A DNA stretch of 61,432 nucleotides from a virus, in IMG/VR virus record IMGVR_UViG_3300031933_000107, positions 1-61,432 of that record; one strand, written 5' to 3'. Both the position numbers and the translations under genes were made by a program. This document shows, one piece after another, positions 34,678 to 42,901 of the stretch. Below the pieces are notes generated by a model that saw only the letters and a program-made list of their open reading frames with translations, searched no databases and was not told the DNA's origin. Within the stretch, counting starts at the first letter, position 1. Each line of letters begins with the position of its first letter.

Positions 34678-37011
34678 TTATGCCGGTAGGTTATCGTCCG
34701 TGACCGGGGTTTCGATGCCGCGCATACCCTGTTCGGCCTCTTGCGGTACCGGCGGGAAGCCTGGGCTTGTGTTGGCCCGGGCATTCATCATGGCGGGGTC
34801 GAGTTCAGTGGGTACCGGCTCCTCGGTCGGCATCGTCTCAGCTGGCATGCCCTGATCCATCGGTATGACCGGCTGGCCAGGTACCGGGAAGTTGGGATCA
34901 ACGCCTGCCGGATTCGGCATCTGGTAGCCTGCGCCCTTCATCACTTCGTCAGCGATCGGGGCGATCTGCGGCATCTGTGCGATCTGTGCGCCTGCCTGCA
35001 TTGCAGAGAACGCTGCTTGAACACCGATCTGAACTGCCTTGGCGTCCAAATTCTTCATTTCACTGTCAGCCTTGCGCTCTTTGATGACCAGCTCACGCTC
35101 CTTCAGCTCGTTTCCGGCATCTTTCAGCGCCTGCTGTACCGCCTGCTGAGTCTGCTGTTCGATCTCCTCTGGTGTCGGCATCTGCCGCACCTGCCTGATA
35201 GCTTCCACAACATCCTGCTTGTACGGAACATCCATCAACGACACCATGAACGGCAGCACTGCAGCCTGATACTCGGCCGGCAGTGACTTGACGGCTTCAG
35301 ACATTGCCGCCAGCTGCTGCGCTCGGTAGCTGCTGCTGCTCGGTACATCCTCCAATGCCACCTTGAGTCGGGTGCGTTGCAGGTCGTTGGACAGGTAGGC
35401 AACGCCGGTCTGTGGGTCAACCTCCGGCTTGTTGATCACCACGGTGCGGTCCTCGCGCACTGCGTCACCCTCGATGATCACAGTCTGCGGCTGGTCTCCC
35501 AAGTCCTCAATGATCAGCGCCATCAGCAGGTTGCCAACTTGTGTACGCGCCTCCCTGAAGTTGTCCATGATACGTGCCAAGCCCTGATTACTCTGCTCTA
35601 CCTGCGTCTGCTCCTGCAGACCGGAAGTTGCCGTGCCTTGCTTACCCATGAAACCCGCTGTGATATTGCTCACTCGCTCAATGGCCTGCCGGTTGTCGTT
35701 GAGCATCTGGAAATGCTGGTCGGACAGCTGGTAGTCACGCTTGACCTCGAACCGGGCGCCAGGCTGCGCCATGTGCGTTGCATCCAGCACAATATCGGCA
35801 TCCGGCCGTGCCACCTGTTTGCGCAACTGGGCATCGGTCATGGCAACAGCGCCTTTGGTGCGCTCAACCCGGGCTACACTCATACCCCAACGCAGCTTAC
35901 TCAATCCGCTGTTCAGGCTGTCCTGGGCGTACTTCATGCCCCGAACGTAGCCGTATGGCACGCCGGTACCATCTTCACGGAAGCCCCAGAATGGGACATA
36001 CGGAAACTGCCGGTGCGGATAGGGACTCGGCCCATCATCCAGCATATGCGGCCCGAGCCAGTAGCTACGGCGCACCCGTGCAACGATCGCTTTCACCACC
36101 TTGGCTGCACCACTGGCAACGGCAACGGCATGGTTCAGGTTGTTCTCGTCATACTCAACGGCCCTTCCGTCCGGGGTTTTGATGACCGGCACAGACACCC
36201 AACGGCGGTACCAGACTTCAGCCAGACACATTTCCTTGCTGCTTTGGTCGTACCACCGTTGCTCGTGGTGCGTCCATGCCCTCGCCTGATTCCATGCGTT
36301 CTGCAGCCCGGTACTTGTGCCGCCCTCAATTGTGGCCGTACTGCTGTCTGCCCACCAGTCACCACCGTGAACGCCCATTGTCTCGATCAGCTCGGCATGG
36401 TCCGGGAACGCCAGTGCGATACGGTCAGCGGTCAGCCACCGTTGGCGGCACAGCCATCTTGCATCGGACAGATCCGGCTCCTTGGCCTTCATATCCCAGT
36501 GGATCTCGTTGCGGTGGACGGCTGCGCATCGATACGGGTATTTGAACGGGTCTTTCTCCCGGCGCACCTCTACCCAGCCCAAACCGGCGGCGATCTGCGG
36601 CCGGAAGGCATCGGAACAGGCCCGGTCAGCCTTGGATTCGCGCTCAGCCTGGTTCAGCTTGTAGTTCAGCGCATCAGCAACATCCTGCCCGCCTGTTTCC
36701 CCGTTGGGCGTCACCCGCCAGTCAGTGCGCGTACTGGCCTCGAACCCCTGAAGGGACAGTAATGCCGGGCCGATCAGATCCTCAATCGCCGGTGGAATAC
36801 CCAGCTCGGCTTGGCGCCTTAGAAGTTCGCTGTCCAGCTGGTTGCCGTCAGCGTAATCCATCTCCTTGTCGGCCACTGATCGCCAGTGCGGTTGTTCCTC
36901 GATCTCGGCAAACAGGTCGCTGTACTCCTCGAACGTCAGCGTTCCGCCTGCCTTGTCCTGCTCTACACCCTTCGGTTTGGTGTCTGGTCGTTGCATTGTC
37001 GTCATCCTCAT
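34678..37011 (-). CDS. Portal protein (P22-like)
   Basis: The protein has up to 777 residues. The N-terminal part (YSDLFAEIEEQPHWRSVADK, MDYADGNQLDSELLRRQAEL, then ALLSLQGFEASTRTDWRV) matches the P22-type portal family. The portal forms the dodecameric ring through which DNA enters and leaves the head. A long Gln/Ala-rich helical tail runs from about 590 to 690. The start at 37011 overlaps the terminase stop; an ATG at 36996 has GAGGA 8 bp upstream and may be the used start. Confidence 0.92.
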   Translation of the reverse strand: MRMTTMQRPDTKPKGVEQDKAGGTLTFEEYSDLFAEIEEQPHWRSVADKEMDYADGNQLDSELLRRQAELGIPPAIEDLIGPALLSLQGFEASTRTDWRVTPNGETGGQDVADALNYKLNQAERESKADRACSDAFRPQIAAGLGWVEVRREKDPFKYPYRCAAVHRNEIHWDMKAKEPDLSDARWLCRQRWLTADRIALAFPDHAELIETMGVHGGDWWADSSTATIEGGTSTGLQNAWNQARAWTHHEQRWYDQSSKEMCLAEVWYRRWVSVPVIKTPDGRAVEYDENNLNHAVAVASGAAKVVKAIVARVRRSYWLGPHMLDDGPSPYPHRQFPYVPFWGFREDGTGVPYGYVRGMKYAQDSLNSGLSKLRWGMSVARVERTKGAVAMTDAQLRKQVARPDADIVLDATHMAQPGARFEVKRDYQLSDQHFQMLNDNRQAIERVSNITAGFMGKQGTATSGLQEQTQVEQSNQGLARIMDNFREARTQVGNLLMALIIEDLGDQPQTVIIEGDAVREDRTVVINKPEVDPQTGVAYLSNDLQRTRLKVALEDVPSSSSYRAQQLAAMSEAVKSLPAEYQAAVLPFMVSLMDVPYKQDVVEAIRQVRQMPTPEEIEQQTQQAVQQALKDAGNELKERELVIKERKADSEMKNLDAKAVQIGVQAAFSAMQAGAQIAQMPQIAPIADEVMKGAGYQMPNPAGVDPNFPVPGQPVIPMDQGMPAETMPTEEPVPTELDPAMMNARANTSPGFPPVPQEAEQGMRGIETPVTDDNLPA

Positions 37012-38612
37012 AGCCGCCAGTCCGGTGCCTCGGCTTCTTCATAATCAATGACTGCGTGTTGCAGCATGTTCAGCTCCTTCGCTTGCGCCCACTGCCGGAA
37101 AGCGTCTGCGCCCTCGGTGCAGCCGTTGCTCTTGTCTGGTTGGTCGATGTACCGGTTGTCGGTGCGGCTAAAGCGCTTGCGGTACCCTTCAAGCCTCGAA
37201 ATCCCTTCCGCACACTGCAGTTCGTCAATGAAACAGCCCTTCATGTGCTTGCGGGTCGCATAGATACCGGTCATCAGCTCCGTTACCCTGGGCACAATGA
37301 CGAAGCGCTCTCCTGGCATCAGCTCCTGCAGCTGTTCGCGGGTCGATTTGTTGTAATCAGACAGTCGCTTGTGATCAGCGTCATGGGGTAGATAGTGGGT
37401 ACCGAACAGAAAGCCTCGCTCGCGCAGGTGGGCAACGTAGTGCCTCAAGTCCTCATCGTGGGCCTCGTAGTAGCCGATAAAGCGATCCTCGCCCCTCAGT
37501 TCCTGATGGAACCAGATCGCACAGCCGTCACTGCGACCAATGTCCCAGAACGTGTTAACCGGAAGATCCAACGCTGGCACACGGGTGATACCGCCACGCT
37601 TGCGCAGTTGCAGCATATCCTTGGCGTAGTAGTTGCCCTCGGTGGACACCTGGAAGGCTTCGGCCGGGAAAGACGGATACTCCTGCCACATCTTCTCATC
37701 GGCGCCACTGAAGTCGGCTTGCTTGGTGGCCGTGTACCAGGCTCGCTGGTCGGGGTCGATAGTGACCTGCTGCCCCATATCCTCTGCAACGCGCAGCTCA
37801 ACCTGGTCGAAGTAAGCGTGATCCTCGGGTGTCATCAACACCTTTCGGGAGTCCATACGGTATCGCGGCTCCATCCACCAAGCGTAAAAGTGCAGTCGGT
37901 AGTCACGGCTGGTCAGTAGCTTGCGGCTTGCGTGATTCTTCTCGGCAACGCTCACCATCTTGAAGAATTCGCCCTCTCGACCTTCGGCGGTGGACTCGAT
38001 CACGGTCACGCCGGTCAGCGGCACGGCCGGTATGGAACCAGTGATCACTTCCTTGGCCTTATCGGGGTACTTTGCACAGATCTTGCCGAACTCAGAGATA
38101 TGGAGCCGGTGAATGGTGCCGGATCGCATTGATGTACCCACTCGGACGCTGCTGTTGTTGTGTGCAAACAGCAATTCAACGGCGCTATCACGGGCCAGCG
38201 GGAATCGGGCACGGATCTCGTCAGGCAGGTTTTCGTAGGCGAATTTGACCTTATCGCGGAATATGGTTTCCACGGCTTCGCGGTCCTGGGCGATGATGCC
38301 GCAACGCTGGTTGCCATTGAATAACGCGTGATCCAGCCAGACCACAGCAATCAGGGTCGTGAACCCCAACTGTCGTGCTTTCAGGATCAGGTTTCGGTGC
38401 CAGAGTCGGCGAATAAAACGGCACTGGGCGGCATTGGGCTTAAATGGCAGCACAAACGATTCACTGCTCTCGTCATCACCTTTGACCATGATCTTGTACA
38501 GACAGCCCGAGAACAGTCGCCACTCGGGATCAGCCAGGCATCGGGCCAACTCCTCTGCATCAGTCGGCAACTCAATCAACGGCTCATCGATCACGGCGGC
38601 GTCAGTCGTCAT
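37008..38612 (-). CDS. terL: Terminase large subunit
   Basis: The protein has 534 residues from the ATG at 38612, which has AGAGGTGAG ahead and overlaps the small-subunit stop. A Walker A-like loop (KARQLGFTT) is followed by GIIAQDREAVETIF. The nuclease half carries DIGRSDGCAIWFHQ and HYLPHDADHK. It is the ATP-driven packaging motor and the nuclease that cuts concatemeric phage DNA. Confidence 0.93.
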   Translation of the reverse strand: MTTDAAVIDEPLIELPTDAEELARCLADPEWRLFSGCLYKIMVKGDDESSESFVLPFKPNAAQCRFIRRLWHRNLILKARQLGFTTLIAVVWLDHALFNGNQRCGIIAQDREAVETIFRDKVKFAYENLPDEIRARFPLARDSAVELLFAHNNSSVRVGTSMRSGTIHRLHISEFGKICAKYPDKAKEVITGSIPAVPLTGVTVIESTAEGREGEFFKMVSVAEKNHASRKLLTSRDYRLHFYAWWMEPRYRMDSRKVLMTPEDHAYFDQVELRVAEDMGQQVTIDPDQRAWYTATKQADFSGADEKMWQEYPSFPAEAFQVSTEGNYYAKDMLQLRKRGGITRVPALDLPVNTFWDIGRSDGCAIWFHQELRGEDRFIGYYEAHDEDLRHYVAHLRERGFLFGTHYLPHDADHKRLSDYNKSTREQLQELMPGERFVIVPRVTELMTGIYATRKHMKGCFIDELQCAEGISRLEGYRKRFSRTDNRYIDQPDKSNGCTEGADAFRQWAQAKELNMLQHAVIDYEEAEAPDWRL

Positions 38613-39348
38613 GCTCACCTCTGCTGATCGCCAGGCTGCTGCCAGTCGGCTCCGGTGGCAGCTCGGGGTCATCGGTGATCGGCATGAATGCGCTGTTGCT
38701 CTGCTTTGCGATACCGTTCAGCAAGGTGGTCAGACCATCGGCCGGGGCGGTGTCCTTGTCATCCATGCCAAAAGCCTGCCGCTCAAGCCCGATAAGTACT
38801 CGCAGGGACTCGCCCAAGTCCTTCATCGTCTTGGCACGTTGAGGAAGAGAAATGACTTTGTGATACAAATCATTCAGCTTGTCTACGCCGCGCTCATCTT
38901 CATCACGCATGATCGTTCCAAGCTGCTCCAGTAGCGCAACCTGCTCTGCGACAGTCTGTTGCTCCAACTCTTCCAGCAATGACATTGTGATTGCCCGGGA
39001 GCGGCGGATATCGCCCCGATGAGCAATCTTTACCTGGGCAACGGCAGAAGCATTGGCCTCAATGGTTTCGCGCTCAGAAACAGCGCAATCGGTGCGTACC
39101 TCGGTGCGTACCTCACTCTTGCGTACCAACTCATCCGCTTTGCTTTGGATCTTCTGGGCAAGGTCTCGGGTCCAGCCATCACGCTTGGCACGCTTGCGTA
39201 TAGCGCCTTCGGATATGCTGTGATCAGCGCCAATCTCACGCAGACTCTTCACACCAGCCCGATAATCAAGCTCTATGCGCTCCCAGTCATGCGTCTTTCG
39301 TTTGGCTTTTGTGGTGGCGGGCTTATCGCCCTGCTTTGAAATGGTCAT
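38602..39348 (-). CDS. terS: Terminase small subunit
   Basis: The protein has 248 residues. The N-terminal 60 contain a helix-turn-helix (SLREIGADHSISEGAIRKRA, KRDGW), as in DNA-recognising small terminases. The middle is helical and suited to oligomerisation (RAITMSLLEELEQQTVAEQ). Together with the overlapping large-subunit gene it forms the packaging initiation complex. Confidence 0.88.
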   Translation of the reverse strand: MTISKQGDKPATTKAKRKTHDWERIELDYRAGVKSLREIGADHSISEGAIRKRAKRDGWTRDLAQKIQSKADELVRKSEVRTEVRTDCAVSERETIEANASAVAQVKIAHRGDIRRSRAITMSLLEELEQQTVAEQVALLEQLGTIMRDEDERGVDKLNDLYHKVISLPQRAKTMKDLGESLRVLIGLERQAFGMDDKDTAPADGLTTLLNGIAKQSNSAFMPITDDPELPPEPTGSSLAISRGEHDD

Positions 39349-39381
39349 GCCGAGAATGATCCCGGCATGATGATAGAGGGT

Positions 39382-39395
39382 CGAACTCTACAGGA
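39382..39395 (-). repeat. Degenerate copy of the CCCTGTAGGGTTGG element, copy D
   Basis: TCCTGTAGAGTTCG read leftward differs from the other copies at a few positions but keeps CCTGTAG.GTT. It lies in the gap ahead of the terminase small-subunit gene. A short TAGAG/CTCTA stem can form. Confidence 0.4.
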
Positions 39396-39400
39396 GGGGA

Positions 39401-39859
39401 TTAACTGGCGATGGGTAAATCAGCCTGTGCAATTATGCGCTCAAGCTGACGGAGCCGCGCTGAAAGTTCAGCATTTGCGAAGACTGCCGCATTACCCAAG
39501 TCAATTTGGGCGGCTTGCATCGCCCTGCCACCCAGCATGGCACCTAAGGTCCGTGCTTCACGGGGCGTCAGGTGCAACACTTCATCACCAATATCCAGCA
39601 CAACCGTGCCATCAGGCAATTCCGTGTGGCTGATCTGGCGTGCCGGCGGGTGCTGAGCCACTGGCACGAATACGCCACGCTGTACTCGCACAATGCGCTC
39701 ATCTGCTACTAAGGCTTTCAGACGATCGTCAATCACACTCAGCTTCAACCCCGTATGATTCGCCAGTGTTTCTCGGGTGACAATCTGTTCTAGACGGTGC
39801 AAGTCTTCAACGGCTTCCAGTACCAGCTGCTTGTTCGTCTTTATCATGCCGTTATTCAT
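39401..39859 (-). CDS. Helix-turn-helix protein upstream of terminase
   Basis: The protein has 152 residues. Residues 8-65 form a winged-helix-like DNA-binding part (TRETLANHTGLKLSVIDDRL, KALVADERIVRVQRGVFVPV). The C-terminal part contains TPREARTLGAMLGGRAMQ and a short coiled coil. The start overlaps the Rz1 stop and GGAGAG lies upstream. It may regulate late genes or take part in packaging; I cannot decide which. Confidence 0.75.
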   Translation of the reverse strand: MNNGMIKTNKQLVLEAVEDLHRLEQIVTRETLANHTGLKLSVIDDRLKALVADERIVRVQRGVFVPVAQHPPARQISHTELPDGTVVLDIGDEVLHLTPREARTLGAMLGGRAMQAAQIDLGNAAVFANAELSARLRQLERIIAQADLPIAS

Positions 39860-40109
39860 GAGTCATGCTCTCCACTGCTTTGATCAACCCAAGTTTGCCC
39901 ATAGCGCACTCGGTATACATGCCTACCAGCTCAACGTCCGACAGGGTGAGCTCGCCCATCTGGATCTTGCCGTCATCCTGGGTCGGGATCATCGGCATTG
40001 GCGGGCACGGTGCCATCAGTGCGGAGTCGATCGTTTCCGGCTGCCCGGGCTTCGTTGAGCAACCGGCTGCCGTCAGCAGGCACAACACAATCGATATAGA
40101 CCGGATCAC
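39852..40109 (-). CDS. Rz1-like outer-membrane spanin lipoprotein
   Basis: The protein has 85 residues. A signal sequence ends in the lipobox LTAAGC, followed by a Pro-containing segment (APCPPMPMIPTQ). Half of the gene is nested in another frame within the Rz gene, as in lambda. With Rz it links the two membranes and disrupts the outer membrane in the last step of lysis. Confidence 0.88.
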   Translation of the reverse strand: MIRSISIVLCLLTAAGCSTKPGQPETIDSALMAPCPPMPMIPTQDDGKIQMGELTLSDVELVGMYTECAMGKLGLIKAVESMTHE

Positions 40110-40350
40110 GGATCACCTCCTGGCGGGTTTTCTGGTAGATGGTGCGGTTCTCGATGCGGATTTGACTGATCGCTTCCTGAGTGGCCTTTGCCATTTCCGC
40201 CACCAGACGGCGGTTTTCGGCCTGTCTTGCGGCTTCGGCGGCTTCATTTCGCGCCTGTACGCTTGCGAAACGCCATGTTGCGACCTGCCACCCTGCTCCG
40301 AAGCACAGAGCGCACACAGATAACGCGGCGATTGCCCGAATACTGATCAC
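39973..40350 (-). CDS. Rz-like inner-membrane spanin
   Basis: The protein has 125 residues from the GTG at 40350, which overlaps the lysozyme stop (GTGA) and has GAGGTAGGG upstream. One N-terminal membrane segment (AIAALSVCALCFGAGWQVA) is followed by a helical periplasmic part (ARQAENRRLVAEMAKATQEA). This is the i-spanin of the lysis cassette. Confidence 0.88.
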   Translation of the reverse strand: MISIRAIAALSVCALCFGAGWQVATWRFASVQARNEAAEAARQAENRRLVAEMAKATQEAISQIRIENRTIYQKTRQEVIRDPVYIDCVVPADGSRLLNEARAAGNDRLRTDGTVPANADDPDPG

Positions 40351-40811
40351 AGCCCTACCTCGCACAACTCCCGCTCGGTTGCCCGGCGCTTGACCAGTCC
40401 AGGCAGTACCTGTCCACCGGCATACACCCAGCGGTCCAGCTCTTTACAGGCACCGACAGTATCACCGGCATTCAGTTTGCGCAGTAGAGTCGAGTTCTTG
40501 AACGCCCCTTCCCCGACATTGAATACAAACGATGCCAGCGCGGCTCGGCGCTCTATCGGCAGTTCAACCTTGGTGTGCCGGTCCACTGCCGCGAATGCCG
40601 TCCCGAGATCCTGCTCCAGTAGAGCATCACACTCCGCATCGGTCAGTGTCTGGCCCATCTTAGCGGTACCGGTATGGCCATAGCAGATGGTCGGAATTCC
40701 CACGGCATCCAGGTAGGCGCTATTCCGCTTACCCTCGTACCAGCTAACAAGAGGCGCGGCCACGGCAAGTGCAGCGCCCAAGGATGCAACAGCCAAACGC
40801 TTCTTAATCAC
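40347..40811 (-). CDS. SAR-type lysozyme endolysin (glycoside hydrolase family 24)
   Basis: The protein has 154 residues from a GTG start. The N-terminal hydrophobic, Ala/Gly-rich segment (LAVASLGAALAVAAPLV) matches a signal-arrest-release sequence. The catalytic pattern E-x8-D-x5-T is seen as E26, D35 and T41. It cleaves peptidoglycan after release from the inner membrane, as R21 of phage 21 does, so the partner holin is probably a pinholin-like protein. Confidence 0.92.
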   Translation of the reverse strand: MIKKRLAVASLGAALAVAAPLVSWYEGKRNSAYLDAVGIPTICYGHTGTAKMGQTLTDAECDALLEQDLGTAFAAVDRHTKVELPIERRAALASFVFNVGEGAFKNSTLLRKLNAGDTVGACKELDRWVYAGGQVLPGLVKRRATERELCEVGL

Positions 40812-41031
40812 GGCTACCGCCCCGCTTTTTGCGTGCTTTGCGCCACTCTACAAACTGGCACCGGTATTTAGGGATGAGTAGACCGATTGAGCCGAAGAGA
40901 TACACCAGCGTAAAGATAGCCACCCAGTCAGCCAGCGGTATCCCCAGCAGGAAATGACCGCCCGCTACAGCTACTGGCGGGGCCGCCTTCCCTGCCTCAA
41001 TAATCATGTCGTGGGCCATCTGATTGGACAT
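40804..41031 (-). CDS. Holin candidate
   Basis: The protein has 75 residues. A hydrophobic region at about 18-52 (VAVAGGHFLLGIPLADWVAI, FTLVYLFGSIGLLIP) could form two membrane segments, followed by a strongly basic tail (EWRKARKKRGGSRD). It overlaps the lysozyme gene by 8 bp. Size, charge and position fit a phage holin controlling lysis timing. Confidence 0.85.
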   Translation of the reverse strand: MSNQMAHDMIIEAGKAAPPVAVAGGHFLLGIPLADWVAIFTLVYLFGSIGLLIPKYRCQFVEWRKARKKRGGSRD

Positions 41032-41056
41032 GCTTTCGATCCCTATCCGTTACGTG

Positions 41057-41293
41057 TCAGCCATGAATGCTATGTCCCTGAGTTCTGCGTTCAACACCGG
41101 TAGCGGATATCGGCAAAAAAGATTCCGACCATGGCGAGCCTCGGAGTCGTCGCTTTTTCACGGTATCCCACTTCAGCCCCAGCACAGACGCAACAACATG
41201 CGCAGGCGCAATCATGCGATAACACTGATCACCGGCCAGGATGTAAACGCACAGCGTTTTCTGTCGGCTCGCCACGCACTGATCAGGGTCCAT
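41057..41293 (-). CDS. Small helix-turn-helix-like protein before the lysis genes
   Basis: The protein has 78 residues from the ATG at 41293 (GAGAG upstream). A possible helix-turn-helix is seen in APAHVVASVLGLKWDTVKKR. It overlaps the upstream 54-residue gene by 11 bp. Its place just ahead of the lysis cassette is where lambdoid phages keep late regulators, but it lacks features of known Q proteins. The function is unknown. Confidence 0.6.
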   Translation of the reverse strand: MDPDQCVASRQKTLCVYILAGDQCYRMIAPAHVVASVLGLKWDTVKKRRLRGSPWSESFLPISATGVERRTQGHSIHG

Positions 41294-41447
41294 GCTGCTC
41301 TCTTCGTTGCTTAATGATCCGTTCACGTATCTCATCGCGCATCTGCTGGCTTTGCTTCTTCGCCCAGGATTCCTGCCGCTGCCGTGGCTGCCGGGCTACC
41401 CAGCGAGCGAGGCAGTCGAGAAAGTGTTCTCGCTGATCTCTATCCAT
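41283..41447 (-). CDS. Small basic phage protein
   Basis: The protein has 54 residues, starting MDRDQREHFLDCLARW and very rich in Arg and Gln (RQPRQRQESWAKKQSQQMRD). It overlaps the RuvC-like gene by 8 bp and the next gene by 11 bp, which supports it as a true coupled gene despite its size. Its function is unknown. Confidence 0.7.
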   Translation of the reverse strand: MDRDQREHFLDCLARWVARQPRQRQESWAKKQSQQMRDEIRERIIKQRREQHGP

Positions 41448-41904
41448 GCGCCATCCCGTACAGTCCTATCAGGACGGCATCAGCAAGCGCCTGCCCTTTC
41501 GCCTTCAGATCCAGCTCCCGGCATTCTGGGTACAGCTGGATGCAGCGGGTACGGCTGGCATCCTTGTCTTTGCCGATTAGACCGTGGTGCTTCTTCCAAG
41601 ACTGCGGCGTGACCAGCGTCATAGGCACTTGCATACCGGCCACGACACCCTCCACCAGCCCGGCGGCATGACCGAAGCTGAACATGCTGGCTACGCCCTG
41701 CCCCGGCATTGCGCCAACTTTTTCGATGTAGCAGTGGTGCGCACCCTTGTACTGCTGCAGAAAGCCAGCCAGAGCGGCTGCATTGACACGGTTGCGTTTA
41801 CCCATCTTCACGGTTGGCGTGTGCTGATGGTCAATCAGTGTGCCGTCCAGTTCGTTCAGTACAGCAATGCAGCCGCTGACGCCGGGATCAATAGCTATAA
41901 TCAT
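41440..41904 (-). CDS. RuvC-like crossover junction endodeoxyribonuclease
   Basis: The protein has 154 residues. The RuvC signature is clear: IIAIDPGVSG at the N-terminus (first catalytic Asp), YIEKVGAMPGQGV (catalytic Glu) and KGQALADAVLIGLYG at the end (C-terminal acidic residue). It is expected to resolve branched recombination or replication intermediates before packaging. The gene is in a tight run with NinB and the YbcO-like gene. Confidence 0.92.
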   Translation of the reverse strand: MIIAIDPGVSGCIAVLNELDGTLIDHQHTPTVKMGKRNRVNAAALAGFLQQYKGAHHCYIEKVGAMPGQGVASMFSFGHAAGLVEGVVAGMQVPMTLVTPQSWKKHHGLIGKDKDASRTRCIQLYPECRELDLKAKGQALADAVLIGLYGMAHG

Positions 41905-42197
41905 GCCGCCACCTCCACTAATCCGCGCCGTGTTAGCTGCTGCAATGTCAGCACAATGGCTCGATCCATCCGCTCCCGGCGCTCCTCGCGGCTCAGGTGG
42001 TTGCCGTTGTCGATCTCATGGTGACAACTGGGACAGAGCGCAGCGGTTAGGCTGTCGTCGTTCTTCTGCCCCATGCCTCGGCCCTCGTTGCGGTGCGCGA
42101 CCTGGATACCCCAGGCGCCACAGAGTACGCACTGATCCAACTGGCCCACGGCGGCCAGCCACTTGCGGTTGCGGTATGGTTTGGTTTTGAGATTCAC
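41901..42197 (-). CDS. YbcO/DUF1364-like nuclease
   Basis: The protein has 98 residues from a GTG that overlaps the NinB stop. Cys pairs CVLCGAWGIQVAHRNEGRG and LCPSCHHEIDNG give an HNH-like zinc nuclease centre. The family is found beside NinB in lambdoid phages and acts in recombination. Confidence 0.88.
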   Translation of the reverse strand: MNLKTKPYRNRKWLAAVGQLDQCVLCGAWGIQVAHRNEGRGMGQKNDDSLTAALCPSCHHEIDNGNHLSREERRERMDRAIVLTLQQLTRRGLVEVAA

Positions 42198-42682
42198 GCC
42201 GCCTTCCTCCCTTCCTGCGCTTCCCGGTACTCGGCATAGATCGCAAGTGCCGGTTCGCTCCAGTTCACACCCATCTCACTGCCCTGCTGATACAGAAATT
42301 CGATGAATTCTGACGCTTCCGCCTTGCGGAACTTGGTCGTAGATGGCCGAACGGTAATGGTGCGCTGGCCGTCCATGCTGGTGATCAGCTGGCCCGGGTG
42401 ACTCAATGGCTCACCCATCGCGGCCTTCTCCTGCTCAAACTGATCGACAAGCAATGCCTTCCACACTTCGGCGTCATACCGGCGCTTGCCAAAAAACGTC
42501 ACCTGCTGGGCAATGTCGCGGATCATGGCGTGAAACTTCTTGTTCATTTCCGCTGATCGGCTTGGCCGGGTGATTGTGATCGCTACCGGACCGCCTTCGA
42601 TCATATGCTTTACCAGCTCCCACACGCGCAGCATGATGCCGCGCATGGTGGACTCGTCGCGGATCGTGATCGACTTACTCAC
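42194..42682 (-). CDS. ninB: NinB-like recombination protein
   Basis: The protein has 162 residues from the GTG at 42682, which has GGAGGT upstream. The family pattern KKFHAMIRDIAQQVTFFGKR followed by EVWKALLVDQFEQ is clear. NinB binds single-stranded DNA and stimulates phage recombination with other Red-type functions. It is coupled to the genes on both sides. Confidence 0.92.
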   Translation of the reverse strand: MSKSITIRDESTMRGIMLRVWELVKHMIEGGPVAITITRPSRSAEMNKKFHAMIRDIAQQVTFFGKRRYDAEVWKALLVDQFEQEKAAMGEPLSHPGQLITSMDGQRTITVRPSTTKFRKAEASEFIEFLYQQGSEMGVNWSEPALAIYAEYREAQEGRKAA

Positions 42683-42896
42683 CGACAAACCTCCGCAGCA
42701 GGTGAATCGGAATGATCACCGCTTCGGTGTGGCCGTAGCGTGTGATGCCGCACAGAGTCTTGTCGTCCAGTACATCCTTCAGGCCACCACCCGTCAGATC
42801 GCCCGTCTTGATCGGATTCTGCGTAGCCTGCTGAACGATCTCCTCGACCAGCTTGAGTTTCTGTTCCAGTTCGCGGATGCGGGTTTCAGGTGTCAT
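42675..42896 (-). CDS. Small hypothetical protein between DnaC-like and NinB genes
   Basis: The protein has 73 residues from the ATG at 42896, with GGAGGA about 9 bp upstream. The N-terminal half is a short coiled coil (ELEQKLKLVEEIVQQATQN), the rest a compact part (DDKTLCGITRYGHTEAVIIP). Not recognised. The start codon overlaps no gene, but the end overlaps ninB. Confidence 0.65.
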   Translation of the reverse strand: MTPETRIRELEQKLKLVEEIVQQATQNPIKTGDLTGGGLKDVLDDKTLCGITRYGHTEAVIIPIHLLRRFVGE

Positions 42897-42901
42897 CGTG
42901 T

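Noticed and set aside
19112-36762. Many long plus-strand frames over the leftward virion genes (for example 35377-36762)
   Set aside because: They are shadows of the GC-rich coding strand, with no ribosome sites, overlapping well-supported genes.
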